Assembly (NCBI GenBank): GCA_003224075.1 | Contig: QHYF01000034.1 | Span: forward strand, 1-16,864 | Source: Acidobacteriota bacterium | Lineage (GTDB): Bacteria; Acidobacteriota; Terriglobia; Acidiferrales; UBA7541 | DNA: 16,864 nucleotides | Reading direction: 5' to 3' | Shown here: piece by piece, positions 1 through 8,200 of the stretch | How positions within the stretch are numbered: position 1 is the first letter of the stretch | How the letters are laid out: every line of letters starts with the position of its first letter | Program-made: the position numbers and the translations under genes | Notes under the pieces: model-generated | Seen by the model: only the letters and a program-made list of their open reading frames with translations | What the model was told of the DNA's origin: nothing | Database searches by the model: none

Positions 1-1
1 C

Positions 2-811
2 GATGAGACAGAAGAACTGATGCCAATGCCCATCCAGCTTGCCCACCGCCTCACGCAGCGCCTCTCCGAAATTCGCAAAGCCAATAAAGTTGATTTTCTT
101 CGGCCCGATGGGAAGTCGCAGGTCACGATCGAATACCGTGACGGGCGGCCCATGCGTGTCGATTGCGTGGTGATTTCCACGCAGCACAGCGAGAAGGTTT
201 CAAACACGGATCTCCGGGACGCCGTCGCGGAGTACGTGATTAAACCGATTATTCCGGCCTCGATGCTGGATGCGAAAACGAAGTATCACATCAACCCGAC
301 GGGCCGTTTTGTAATCGGCGGACCCATGGGCGACGCGGGCCTGACTGGACGCAAGATCATTGTTGACACTTACGGGGGCTACAGCCGTCATGGCGGCGGC
401 GCATTTTCCGGCAAAGACCCGTCGAAGGTGGATCGCTCGGCGTGTTACATGGCGCGCTACATCGCCAAGAACATTGTTGCCGCGGGCTTGGCGCGTAAGG
501 CGGAAGTGCAATTGGCGTATGCGATTGGTGTGGCCGAGCCAGTTTCCGTCATGGCGGAAACTTTCGGCACGGCAACGGTTCCGGAAGAAACGATCACCTC
601 GCTGATCCGCGAATTTTTCGCGCTGACGCCGAAAAGTATCATCGAGATGCTTAACCTGCGGCGCCCGATCTACAAGCCCACTGCCGCTTATGGCCATTTC
701 GGCCGCAGCGGGCCCGGTTTTGCCTGGGAGCGTACAGACCGCGCGGACGCTCTTCGCAAAGCGGCCGGTCTCGGAGCCGCTGCGACCGCTGAAGTCGGAG
801 CGCGCCGCTAA
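2..811 (+). CDS. metK: S-adenosylmethionine synthase, 5'-truncated by window edge
   Basis: Makes S-adenosylmethionine from methionine and ATP in the cytoplasm. The reading frame is open to the left edge (DETEELMPMPIQLAHRL), so the start lies outside and about 269 C-terminal residues are visible, against roughly 390 for the whole family. The ATG at 20 is an internal Met, not the start. Clear family signatures are the GPMGDAGLTGRKIIVDTYGG stretch (nt ~320-380) and the glycine-rich, phosphate-binding GGGAFSGKDPSKVDRSA loop (nt ~391-441), followed by AYAIGVAEPVS. The end, FAWERTDRADALRKAAGL, is the usual MetK C-terminus, with a short Ala-rich tail (GAAATAEVGARR) added. The next gene on the same strand is ahcY, about 100 bases downstream, so the two are likely co-expressed for the methyl cycle. 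The identification is firm. Confidence 0.97.
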   Translation, partial: DETEELMPMPIQLAHRLTQRLSEIRKANKVDFLRPDGKSQVTIEYRDGRPMRVDCVVISTQHSEKVSNTDLRDAVAEYVIKPIIPASMLDAKTKYHINPTGRFVIGGPMGDAGLTGRKIIVDTYGGYSRHGGGAFSGKDPSKVDRSACYMARYIAKNIVAAGLARKAEVQLAYAIGVAEPVSVMAETFGTATVPEETITSLIREFFALTPKSIIEMLNLRRPIYKPTAAYGHFGRSGPGFAWERTDRADALRKAAGLGAAATAEVGARR

Positions 812-903
812 CTTTCGAATCCCAAGCAATACCGGGCTCGGTGTCCCGCGGGCATTTCGCGAAAGACTTGAGCTCACTCTGTCCCCGACCGAAATTCAGA
901 ATT

Positions 904-909
904 GAGGAG
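904..909 (+). promoter_or_regulatory. Shine-Dalgarno-like GAGGAG unusually close to the ahcY start
   Basis: GAGGAG is separated from ATG 911 by a single base, much closer than the usual 5-9. It is the only ribosome-binding-like sequence near the start. The alternative TTG start at 902 would overlap it and has no such sequence upstream. The ATG is preferred because it is the canonical codon, but the spacing leaves the choice open. Confidence 0.4.
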
Positions 910-910
910 C

Positions 911-2191
911 ATGAAATTGGCTATCGCTGAACTGAAGAAGGGTGATGTGAAGGACATTGGCCTGGCCGACGCCGGCAAGCGCAAGATCGAATGGGCGGGG
1001 CAACAGATGCCCGTTCTGGAATCGATCCGCGAACGTTTCGCCAGGGAGCAGCCGCTGAAGGGCTTGCGGATTTCCGCCTGCCTGCACGTGACGAGCGAAA
1101 CCGCAAATCTGATGATCGCGCTGCGCGCGGGCGGCGCCGAGACGGTGCTCTGCGCATCGAACCCCCTTTCCACGCAGGATGAAGTCGCTGCATCGCTGAA
1201 CCGCGACCACGGTATTCCGACATTTGCCATCAAAGGTGAGGACAATGACACCTATTATTCGCACCTGAGCTCGGCGCTGGAGCACAAGCCGCAGTTCACC
1301 ATGGACGACGGCGCGGACCTCGTCACCATGCTGCTGACCAAGCGCACCGATCTGGTTCCGAACGTGGTCGGTGGAACAGAGGAGACGACCACAGGTGTGA
1401 TCCGGCTGCGGGCGATGGCCAAGGACGGCACATTGAAATACCCGATCATCGCTGTGAACGACGCGATGACCAAACATTTTTTTGACAACCGGTACGGCAC
1501 CGGTCAGTCCACGCTGGACGGCGTGATTCGCGCCACAAATGTACTGTTAGCGGGGCTCAAAGTGGTGATTGCGGGCTACGGTTGGTGCGGGCGCGGGGTA
1601 GCCATGCGCGCCAAGGGCTTAGGAGCGGACGTCATCATCACGGAGATTGACCCGGTGAAGGGAATCGAGGCGGTGATGGACGGCTTCCGCGTGCTGCCGA
1701 TGGCGGAAGCAGTAAAGGAAGGCGACGTCTTCATTACCGTGACGGGGAATAAGAATGTCGTCCGCGCTGAGCACTTCGAAAAGATGAAGAGTGGAGCGAT
1801 CGTGTGCAACTCCGGCCATTTCAACGTGGAGATCGACATCCCGGCGCTGGAGAAAATGTCCAGTGGCAAGCGCGAAGTGCGTCCGCTTGTGGACGAATAC
1901 CGGCTGAAAGATGGCCGCAAGGTTTATTTGCTTGGCGAAGGGCGTCTCGTCAATCTCGCGATGGCCGAGGGGCATCCAGCTGCCGTAATGGACATGAGTT
2001 TCGCCAACCAGGCGCTTTCCGCTGAATACCTCCGCGCGAATTACAAGAACTTGAAGCCGCAGGTGTATGTGGTGCCGGAGCATCTGGACAAGGAAATCGC
2101 GCGGCTTAAGCTCGAATCGATGGGCCACAAACTGGACAAGCTCACGCCGGAACAGGAGCGCTACCTCGCCTCCTGGCAGGAAGGCACATAA
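911..2191 (+). CDS. ahcY: Adenosylhomocysteinase (S-adenosyl-L-homocysteine hydrolase)
   Basis: Splits S-adenosylhomocysteine, the product of SAM-dependent methylation, reversibly into homocysteine and adenosine, using a tightly bound NAD+. The protein is 426 residues from the ATG at 911. Visible motifs are CLHVTSETANLM near the N-terminus (substrate domain), the NDAMTKHFFDNRYGTGQST segment, the Rossmann loop VVIAGYGWCGRGVAMRAKGLG (GxGxxGxG), the NSGHFNVEID segment, and the C-terminal YVVPEHLDKEIA...LDKLTPEQERYL tail that reaches into the partner subunit's NAD site. The length and absence of the ~40-residue insert seen in many proteobacterial and eukaryotic enzymes place it in the shorter bacterial/archaeal form. 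The start is not fully certain: a TTG at 902 in the same frame would add three residues, and the purine-rich GAGGAG lies only one base before ATG 911. It directly follows metK. A strong terminator closes the unit downstream. Confidence 0.97.
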   Translation: MKLAIAELKKGDVKDIGLADAGKRKIEWAGQQMPVLESIRERFAREQPLKGLRISACLHVTSETANLMIALRAGGAETVLCASNPLSTQDEVAASLNRDHGIPTFAIKGEDNDTYYSHLSSALEHKPQFTMDDGADLVTMLLTKRTDLVPNVVGGTEETTTGVIRLRAMAKDGTLKYPIIAVNDAMTKHFFDNRYGTGQSTLDGVIRATNVLLAGLKVVIAGYGWCGRGVAMRAKGLGADVIITEIDPVKGIEAVMDGFRVLPMAEAVKEGDVFITVTGNKNVVRAEHFEKMKSGAIVCNSGHFNVEIDIPALEKMSSGKREVRPLVDEYRLKDGRKVYLLGEGRLVNLAMAEGHPAAVMDMSFANQALSAEYLRANYKNLKPQVYVVPEHLDKEIARLKLESMGHKLDKLTPEQERYLASWQEGT

Positions 2192-2233
2192 CGCCCGGCG
2201 CCTAGACTGGTTTCAAAATCGTGTTATCTTCTT

Positions 2234-2264
2234 GGGGCGCAATCGACTGCGCCCCTGAGTTTTT
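2234..2264 (+). terminator. Rho-independent terminator after ahcY
   Basis: GGGGCGCA (2234-2241) pairs perfectly with TGCGCCCC (2248-2255) around a 6-base loop (ATCGAC). It is followed after four bases by a run of five T (2260-2264). It sits 43 bases after the ahcY stop and only 30 bases before the tldD start. It therefore either ends the metK-ahcY transcript or acts as a leaky barrier/attenuator in front of tldD. Confidence 0.8.
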
Positions 2265-2294
2265 ACCGACAGTTTTTCAGTTTGATGGATACCC

Positions 2295-3755
2295 ATGTGG
2301 GATCTGTGTACGAACGCACTTGATACCGCCAAGCTGCGCGGCGCTTCTTACGGCGATGTGCGCGTGATGCACTTGCGCCAGCGCGATCTCACGACAAAAA
2401 ACCGCCAGGTTGGCACGCTCGCTCAGAGCGAATCGATTGGCCTGGGGATTCGCGTGCTGGCGAGCGGCGCCTGGGGATTTGCATCCACGGATCGTTTGAC
2501 GCGGGAAGGCGTCGCGGCTTGCGCGGCCCAGGCCGTTTCCATCGCGAAGGCCTCGGCTCTGGCGAAGCGCAGCGCCGTCGTTCTAGCCCCGGAAAAAGCC
2601 TATGTGGACAGCTGGCAGAGCCCGTTGCGCAAGGACCCGTTCGAGATCCCGCTCGAAACGCAGCTCGCGCTATTGCTGGCCGCCGATACAGAGATGCGTC
2701 GCGTGAAAGGCGTAACGCTGACGGAAACGAACATGCAATTTCGCAAGATCGATTCGTGGTTTGCGTCGAGCATCGGGTCACGCATTCACCAGCGCAAAGT
2801 GATTTCCGGCTGCGGAATCGCCGCGACATCGTTTCAAGGAGAGGAAATTCAGAAGCGATCCTATCCCAACAGTTTTGGCGGGCAGCATACACTCCAAGGC
2901 TACGAACTCGTTGAATCGCTGGATTTGATGAGATACGCGCCGATCGTCGCGGAAGAGGCTGCCGCGCTTCATTCCGCGTCCCAGTGCCCGGAGAAATTCG
3001 GGACGCTCATCCTTGGCGGCAGCCAGTTGGGACTGCAGATTCACGAATCGATCGGGCATCCCATTGAACTCGACCGCGTGCTTGGCCAGGAAGCGAATTT
3101 CGCGGGTACCAGTTTTCTCACGCTCGACCAGTTGAACCGCCTGAAGTACGCCTCCAACATTGTGAATGTTGTCGCCGACGCGCGGCTCGACCACGGGCCG
3201 GGACTCGGCACCTTTGCTTACGATGATGAAGGCGTTCCGGCGCAGTGCACGGATATCATCAAAGAAGGGAAATTTCGCGGATATCTTTCGAATCGTGAAA
3301 CCGCACACCTTGTGGGTTTGGACCGCTCCTCCGGAACAATGCGCACAGAAAGCTGGAACCGCTTGCCGATCATTCGAATGACAAATGTCAGTTTGCTGCC
3401 CGGCACATGGGACTACGACGACCTGATTGCGGATACGCAAGATGGAATCTTGATGGAGACGAACCGCTCTTGGTCGATCGATGATCGGCGCTACCAGTTT
3501 CAGTTTTCCACGGAAGTCGGGTGGGAGATCAAAGGCGGAAAGAAAGTCCGCATGTTGAAGAATCCCAGCTACAGCGGGATCACCACGGAGTTCTGGAATT
3601 CTTGCGACGCCATCTGCAAGTTCGATCACTGGACGCTCTGGGGTACGCCCAACTGCGGAAAAGGGCAACCCATGCAGACCATGGGCACGGGCCATGGCGC
3701 ATCGCCGTCGCGGTTCCGGAATGTTCGCATCGGAACGGCATTTTCGAAGCAATGA
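2295..3755 (+). CDS. tldD: TldD-type metalloprotease subunit
   Basis: Catalytic subunit of the cytosolic TldD/TldE (PmbA) heterodimer, a zinc metalloprotease that trims unfolded or small peptides. In enterobacteria it takes part in microcin B17 maturation and CcdA turnover; the substrate here is unknown. The protein is 486 residues, normal for the family. The zinc motif HExxxH is present as HESIGH (H250, E251, H255), followed by PIELD. A Cys in NCGKGQP (C454) matches the conserved C-terminal cysteine that serves as a further metal ligand in TldD. The N-terminal part (SIGLGIRVLASGAWGFAST) and the central part (DDEGVPAQCTDIIKEGKFRGYLSNRETA) also fit. ATG 2295 is the first in-frame start after a stop at 2283; no Shine-Dalgarno sequence is evident. 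Its last four bases overlap the start of the partner gene (ATGA), which indicates translational coupling. Confidence 0.95.
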   Translation: MWDLCTNALDTAKLRGASYGDVRVMHLRQRDLTTKNRQVGTLAQSESIGLGIRVLASGAWGFASTDRLTREGVAACAAQAVSIAKASALAKRSAVVLAPEKAYVDSWQSPLRKDPFEIPLETQLALLLAADTEMRRVKGVTLTETNMQFRKIDSWFASSIGSRIHQRKVISGCGIAATSFQGEEIQKRSYPNSFGGQHTLQGYELVESLDLMRYAPIVAEEAAALHSASQCPEKFGTLILGGSQLGLQIHESIGHPIELDRVLGQEANFAGTSFLTLDQLNRLKYASNIVNVVADARLDHGPGLGTFAYDDEGVPAQCTDIIKEGKFRGYLSNRETAHLVGLDRSSGTMRTESWNRLPIIRMTNVSLLPGTWDYDDLIADTQDGILMETNRSWSIDDRRYQFQFSTEVGWEIKGGKKVRMLKNPSYSGITTEFWNSCDAICKFDHWTLWGTPNCGKGQPMQTMGTGHGASPSRFRNVRIGTAFSKQ

Positions 3756-5152
3756 AAGCAGCCGCCAAAAAGAAGAAAGCGTCAGGAACGAACGCTGGAG
3801 CGGCTGAGCTTCTCCACGAGCGCGAGCTTCGGGGTATTGTCGACACGGTTCTGCGCCTGGCGAAGTCCACGGAAGCAGAGGAAACGGAAGTCCATGTTGA
3901 CGAAGTTGCGGACGCCTTGACGCGTTTTGCCAACAATGGCATTCACCAGAATGTCGCGGAACATGGGCTGACGATTTCGGTTCGCACGGTAGTTGACGGA
4001 CGCACCGCGCGCGCAACCACCAATCGCCTTGATGAGGATTCAATTCGTTCAACCATCGAAACGTCTCTTTCGCTCGCACGTAGCCAGCCCAAGAATCCGC
4101 GTCTCTTGCCCATGCCGGGAAAGCAGCGCTATCGCGACGTGCGCCGGTTTATTGGGCGGACTGCTGCCCTCACCGCAGAAGATCGAGCCCGCGCGGTCCG
4201 GCGTGCCTGTGACCTGGCCGTCAAGAAAGGCCAGGTCGCCGCGGGGATTTTTTCGAGCGGACAGGGCCAAACCGCGTTGGGTAATTCACGCGGGCTTTTC
4301 GCCGCGTATCGGGAAACGCGCTCACAATTCTCCATCACGATGCAGAAAGACTCTGCCGCAAGCTGGGCCAAAGCGAACTCCGCAGATGTGCGCGCGTTCG
4401 ATCCACAGAGACTCGCCGTGCGAGCGAGCGAAAAGGCGCATCGGGCCGTGAACGCGCGCGAGTTGGCGCCTGGGCGTTACATGGTGATCCTCGAACCAGC
4501 GGCAGCGCTCGATCTGGTGGGCTTTCTTTTTTACGATTTTGCCGCGACCGCGCTGGAAGACAAGCGCTCCTGCCTGAATGAACGCATGGGGAAGCAGCTC
4601 TTCGGAAAGAACATCAGCATTACCGACGACGTCTCTCACCCTCTGCAACAGGGCGCGCCCTTCGATGGGGAAGGATTGCCGCGGCAACGGGTTCTGCTGG
4701 TGGATCGTGGCATTCCCAGGAACCTGGTGTATTCGCGCGTGGCCGCCAAAGCCGCTCGCAAAGAGCCCACGGGGCACGGTTTCGCGCTGCCGAACGAATA
4801 CGGGGAAGCGCCGATGAATCTCGTCTTCGCTGGCGGAGACTCCTCGGTCGACAAAATGATCGCCTCCACCGAACGCGGGTTGCTGGTGACCCGCCTTTGG
4901 TACATTCGAGAAGTGGACCCCTACGAAAAGGTGATGACAGGGATGACCCGCGACGGTTTGTTTCTTATTGAAAATGGGCGTCTTACAACAGCAGTGCGGA
5001 ACTTCCGCTTCAACCAGTCGCTCATCGAAATGCTGAAAAATGTTGAGTCGCTGGGCCCTGCAGTTCGCGCAACCGGCGAAGAGGCCTTTGAGATGGTGGT
5101 GCCGGCCATGAAAATTCGTGATTTCCATTTCTCCGAAGTGACCAAGTTCTGA
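3752..5152 (+). CDS. pmbA: TldE/PmbA subunit of the TldD-TldE protease
   Basis: Non-catalytic partner of TldD, 466 residues. It belongs to the same fold family (IHQNVAEHGLTISVRTVVDGRTARATTNRLDED near the N-terminus resembles the TldD GIGVR region; YMVILEPAAALDLVGFLFYDF...LGKNISITDD in the middle; GGDSSVDKMIASTERGLLVTRLWYIREVDPYEKVMTGMTRDGLFLIENG at the C-terminal part). It lacks the HExxxH motif, as expected for TldE. The frame is open upstream to 3521, but that stretch only shadows tldD. The start chosen is ATG 3752, which shares ATGA with the tldD stop and gives a protein of normal length. It begins with a very basic tail (MKAAAKKKKASG) that is probably disordered. No short peptide gene that might be a RiPP precursor is visible next to the pair. 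Confidence 0.93.
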   Translation: MKAAAKKKKASGTNAGAAELLHERELRGIVDTVLRLAKSTEAEETEVHVDEVADALTRFANNGIHQNVAEHGLTISVRTVVDGRTARATTNRLDEDSIRSTIETSLSLARSQPKNPRLLPMPGKQRYRDVRRFIGRTAALTAEDRARAVRRACDLAVKKGQVAAGIFSSGQGQTALGNSRGLFAAYRETRSQFSITMQKDSAASWAKANSADVRAFDPQRLAVRASEKAHRAVNARELAPGRYMVILEPAAALDLVGFLFYDFAATALEDKRSCLNERMGKQLFGKNISITDDVSHPLQQGAPFDGEGLPRQRVLLVDRGIPRNLVYSRVAAKAARKEPTGHGFALPNEYGEAPMNLVFAGGDSSVDKMIASTERGLLVTRLWYIREVDPYEKVMTGMTRDGLFLIENGRLTTAVRNFRFNQSLIEMLKNVESLGPAVRATGEEAFEMVVPAMKIRDFHFSEVTKF

Positions 5153-5194
5153 GAATTCGTAGCCTTCGGGCTCCCTCATCAAAAAATCAATTCA

Positions 5195-5210
5195 CAGAAT
5201 CAAAATTCTG
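5195..5210. other. Small AT-rich hairpin upstream of gltB
   Basis: CAGAAT (5195-5200) and ATTCTG (5205-5210) form a perfect 6-bp inverted repeat around a 4-base loop. No T-run follows on the plus strand, so it is not a convincing terminator for tldD-pmbA. It sits just upstream of the putative gltB promoter and could be an operator half-site pair, but this is speculation. Confidence 0.3.
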
Positions 5211-5212
5211 CG

Positions 5213-5242
5213 TTGTACATCCAGGCCCCAGCCGTTTAATAA
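5213..5242 (+). promoter_or_regulatory. Candidate sigma70-like promoter of gltB
   Basis: TTGTAC (5213-5218) could be a -35 box. TTTAAT (5235-5240, 16-base spacer) or TAATAA (18-base spacer, 5237-5242) could be a -10 box. Transcription would then start almost at the gltB ATG (5249), giving a leaderless or nearly leaderless mRNA, which agrees with the absence of a ribosome-binding sequence. The match is modest and the call tentative. Confidence 0.35.
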
Positions 5243-5248
5243 ACTGGT

Positions 5249-8200
5249 ATGTACCACTGGCACGGTCGAGGCCAAAGCGGTCACAAGGATGCGCGGCCCC
5301 GGCCGCTGGGGGGTCGCCACCCCAACTGGGGTCACCCAGACCACGACGCATGCGGTACAGGCTTCATTGCCCGCCTCGGTGCCGCGCCTAGCTATGACAT
5401 CATCCAGTTTGCGTTGACTGCTTTGGAGCGGCTCACGCACCGCGGCGGAGTCGACGCGGACGGAGCCAGCGGCGATGGCGCGGGGCTGCTAACTTCGCTC
5501 CCCCAGCCTTTTTTCCGCGCCCGAGCCCAAGAGCAGGGAATTGAGCTGGCTGAGGTGTTTGCGGTCGGATTTGCCTTTCTGCCTGCCGCGGTGGTCGAGG
5601 AAGCCCGGGCGGCTATCGAAGTCGCCGCAGATACCGAGCGGCTGCGTGTCATTGGATGGCGCCGGGTGCCCGTGAACACCGATTCTTTGGGCCGCCGGGC
5701 GCTCGAAACCATGCCGGAAATCTGGCAGTTTTTTGTCGAGCCGTTCCATCCGGCGCGCAAGGTGGCGCGATTTGAGTGGCGTCTGTCTCTCCTGCGGAAG
5801 CGCGCCGAATCGCTCTTGCCTCCGCGATGCTACATCTGCTCACTCTCCTCGCAGACCATCGTGTACAAGGGTCTTCTCACGCCCTGGCAATTTCCTCAGT
5901 TTTACGAAGACTTGCGCCACCCCTCATTTGCGACCACCTTCGCCGTTTTTCATCAACGCTACTCGACGAACACGCAGCCCTCCTGGCATCTGGCGCAGCC
6001 CTTTCGCTACGTCGCGCATAACGGTGAGATCAATACGATCGTCTCGAACCGGCGCTGGCTGCGCGCCAAAGAACGCGAAATTCGTTCGCGGTTGACGGTG
6101 GGCTCGTGGTTTCCCATCCTGGAGGAAAACGTCAGCGACTCCGCAAGTTTCGACAACGCTTTCGAGCTTCGGCTGCTCGAAGGCCTTTCCTCCGAGGAAG
6201 CCATGCTCGCCATGGTTCCTCCGGCATTTGAAAAAGATCCGTTGCTTTCACGCGATGTGCGCGGTGCGCTTACCGCGCTTTCGCAGCGCACCGAGCCTTG
6301 GGATGGTCCGGCCGCGCTGGTCTTTTCGGATGGACAGTTCGTCGGTGCCAAGCTCGATCGCAATGGACTGCGGCCGTTGCGCTACACATTGACGCATGAC
6401 GGCTTGCTGATCGCTGGATCCGAGACCGGGCTCGTGGACTTGGACGAAACGCGGATTGCCGAGCGCCAGCGGCTTGGTCCCGGTGAAATGATTCTGGCCA
6501 ACCCTGCCACCGGGCTTTTTTTGTGCTGGCGTGACATCCTCAAGCGCCTCGCGATTCAGCAGGCGCGCAATGCCGTTCCACAGAGGAAGCTGACTGCATC
6601 GGCTACTGCATCGCCAGTTCCTGTTACTGAGCCGAAGCGCGTCGCGGGCGCCGCCGGCTGGACCGAGGACCAATTCAAAATTCTCTTTTCCGCCCTGACT
6701 CGTGGCAAAGAAGCGGATTGGAGCATGGGAGACGACGCGCCGCCTGCTTTTCTTTCTGCGCTTCCAAGGACTTTGTGGGATTACTGTAAGCAACGGTTCG
6801 CGCAGGTCACAAATCCGCCAATCGATCCGTTGCGCGAGACCCACGTCATGTCTCTCGATGTTCACTTGCAAGACGGGATCACGCTGCCGAGCCCCGTGAT
6901 TACCGCTGGCCAATTGTCCCAACTCGCTGCGATTTTTGGCCCCGAGCAGCGAATTGATATTACATTTCCGGTCGCAACTGGAGTCTCGGGGGCGCGCCGC
7001 AGTTTTGCTCAGCTTTCTACTACCCCTCTGAGCGGCGGCGGGCGCCCGGGACTCCTCCTCCTTTCCGATCGCGCGATCGATGCCAGCCGCGCCCCACTGC
7101 CTGCGCTTCTCGCGACGGCGGCGGTCTGGAAAGCGATGGTTCGTGAAGGCTTGTGGGATGTGCCGCTGATTGTGGAGTCGGCACAGGTGTTCGACACGCA
7201 TCATGTTGCGCTGCTTCTTGCCGCGGGGGCCAGCGCCGTGATGCCCTATCTTGCGGACCAATTCGCGGAGTCTCTGGAACCGGGCGGTGCGGAAAAGGCC
7301 CGAACGGCCATTGACGCCGGGCTCCGCAAAGTGCTCGCACGTATGGGAGTCTCGACGCTGGCAAGCTATCGCAACAGCCATCTCTTCGAGATCGTGGGTC
7401 TTTCCGAGAGCCTCTGCGCGGAAGTGTTTGAAGATGCTGCCGACTACCCAGGCCAGAAATCGCTGGACGATCTCCTCTCGGATTATTTGCGAATGCACAA
7501 AGCAGCCTTTTCCGGGCCATCCGATGACTTGGCGGATGCCGGTCTTTACCGGTTCCGGAAGGGAGCGGAGCTTCACGCGACTTCGCCTGAAGTCGTCCGC
7601 CGGCTTCATGCACACGTGCGAGATCCTGAAGCGAAGAAATATTCGGCGTTTGAAGAGCTGGCGGAGCTTCAGGGACCCGTTTTCCTCCGCGATTTGCTTG
7701 ATACCGTGCCCGACGCGGCGGTGCCGCTGGATGAAGTCGAGCCGCTAGAGTCCATCGTTAGGCGCTTCAGCACGCAGGCGATGTCTCTTGGCGCGCTCAG
7801 CCCGGAGGCACATCGCACGCTGGCGCTGGCGATGAATCAGCTCGGTGGCCGGAGTAATACGGGTGAAGGTGGCGAAGATCCCAACACGTATCGCTTCGAG
7901 CCGGCTGCCGCGAACAAAATCAAACAAGTCGCGTCCGCTCGGTTTGGGGTTACTGCCGATTACCTCGTCCACGCCGAAGAGCTCGAAATCAAGATGGCGC
8001 AAGGCTCGAAGCCCGGTGAGGGCGGCCAGTTGCCTGCACGGAAGGTCAGCGAGTACATTGCGCGCGTCCGGCATGCCACCCCCGGGACTCCGCTGATTTC
8101 GCCGCCACCGCATCATGACATTTACAGTATCGAAGATCTCGCACAGTTGATTCACGATTTGCGCGCGGTGAATCCGCGAGCGCGCATTGGCGTGAAACTC

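Noticed and set aside
200..877. 225-residue open frame on the minus strand across metK
   Set aside because: It is antisense to a clear MetK and is Arg-rich shadow sequence typical of GC-rich genomes.
812..910. Possible SAM or SAH riboswitch between metK and ahcY
   Set aside because: The place would suit one, but the ~100 bases contain only short palindromes (such as TTTCGCGAAA) and none of the conserved core sequence of SAH or SAM riboswitches that I can recognise.
3521..3751. N-terminal extension of the pmbA frame
   Set aside because: It overlaps tldD completely and reads as non-family sequence. The ATGA overlap start at 3752 gives the normal TldE length.
6595..6625. Short direct repeat ACTGCATCG in gltB
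   Set aside because: Two 9-base copies 12 bases apart, in the variable linker after the glutaminase domain. Too short and unstructured to be treated as an element.
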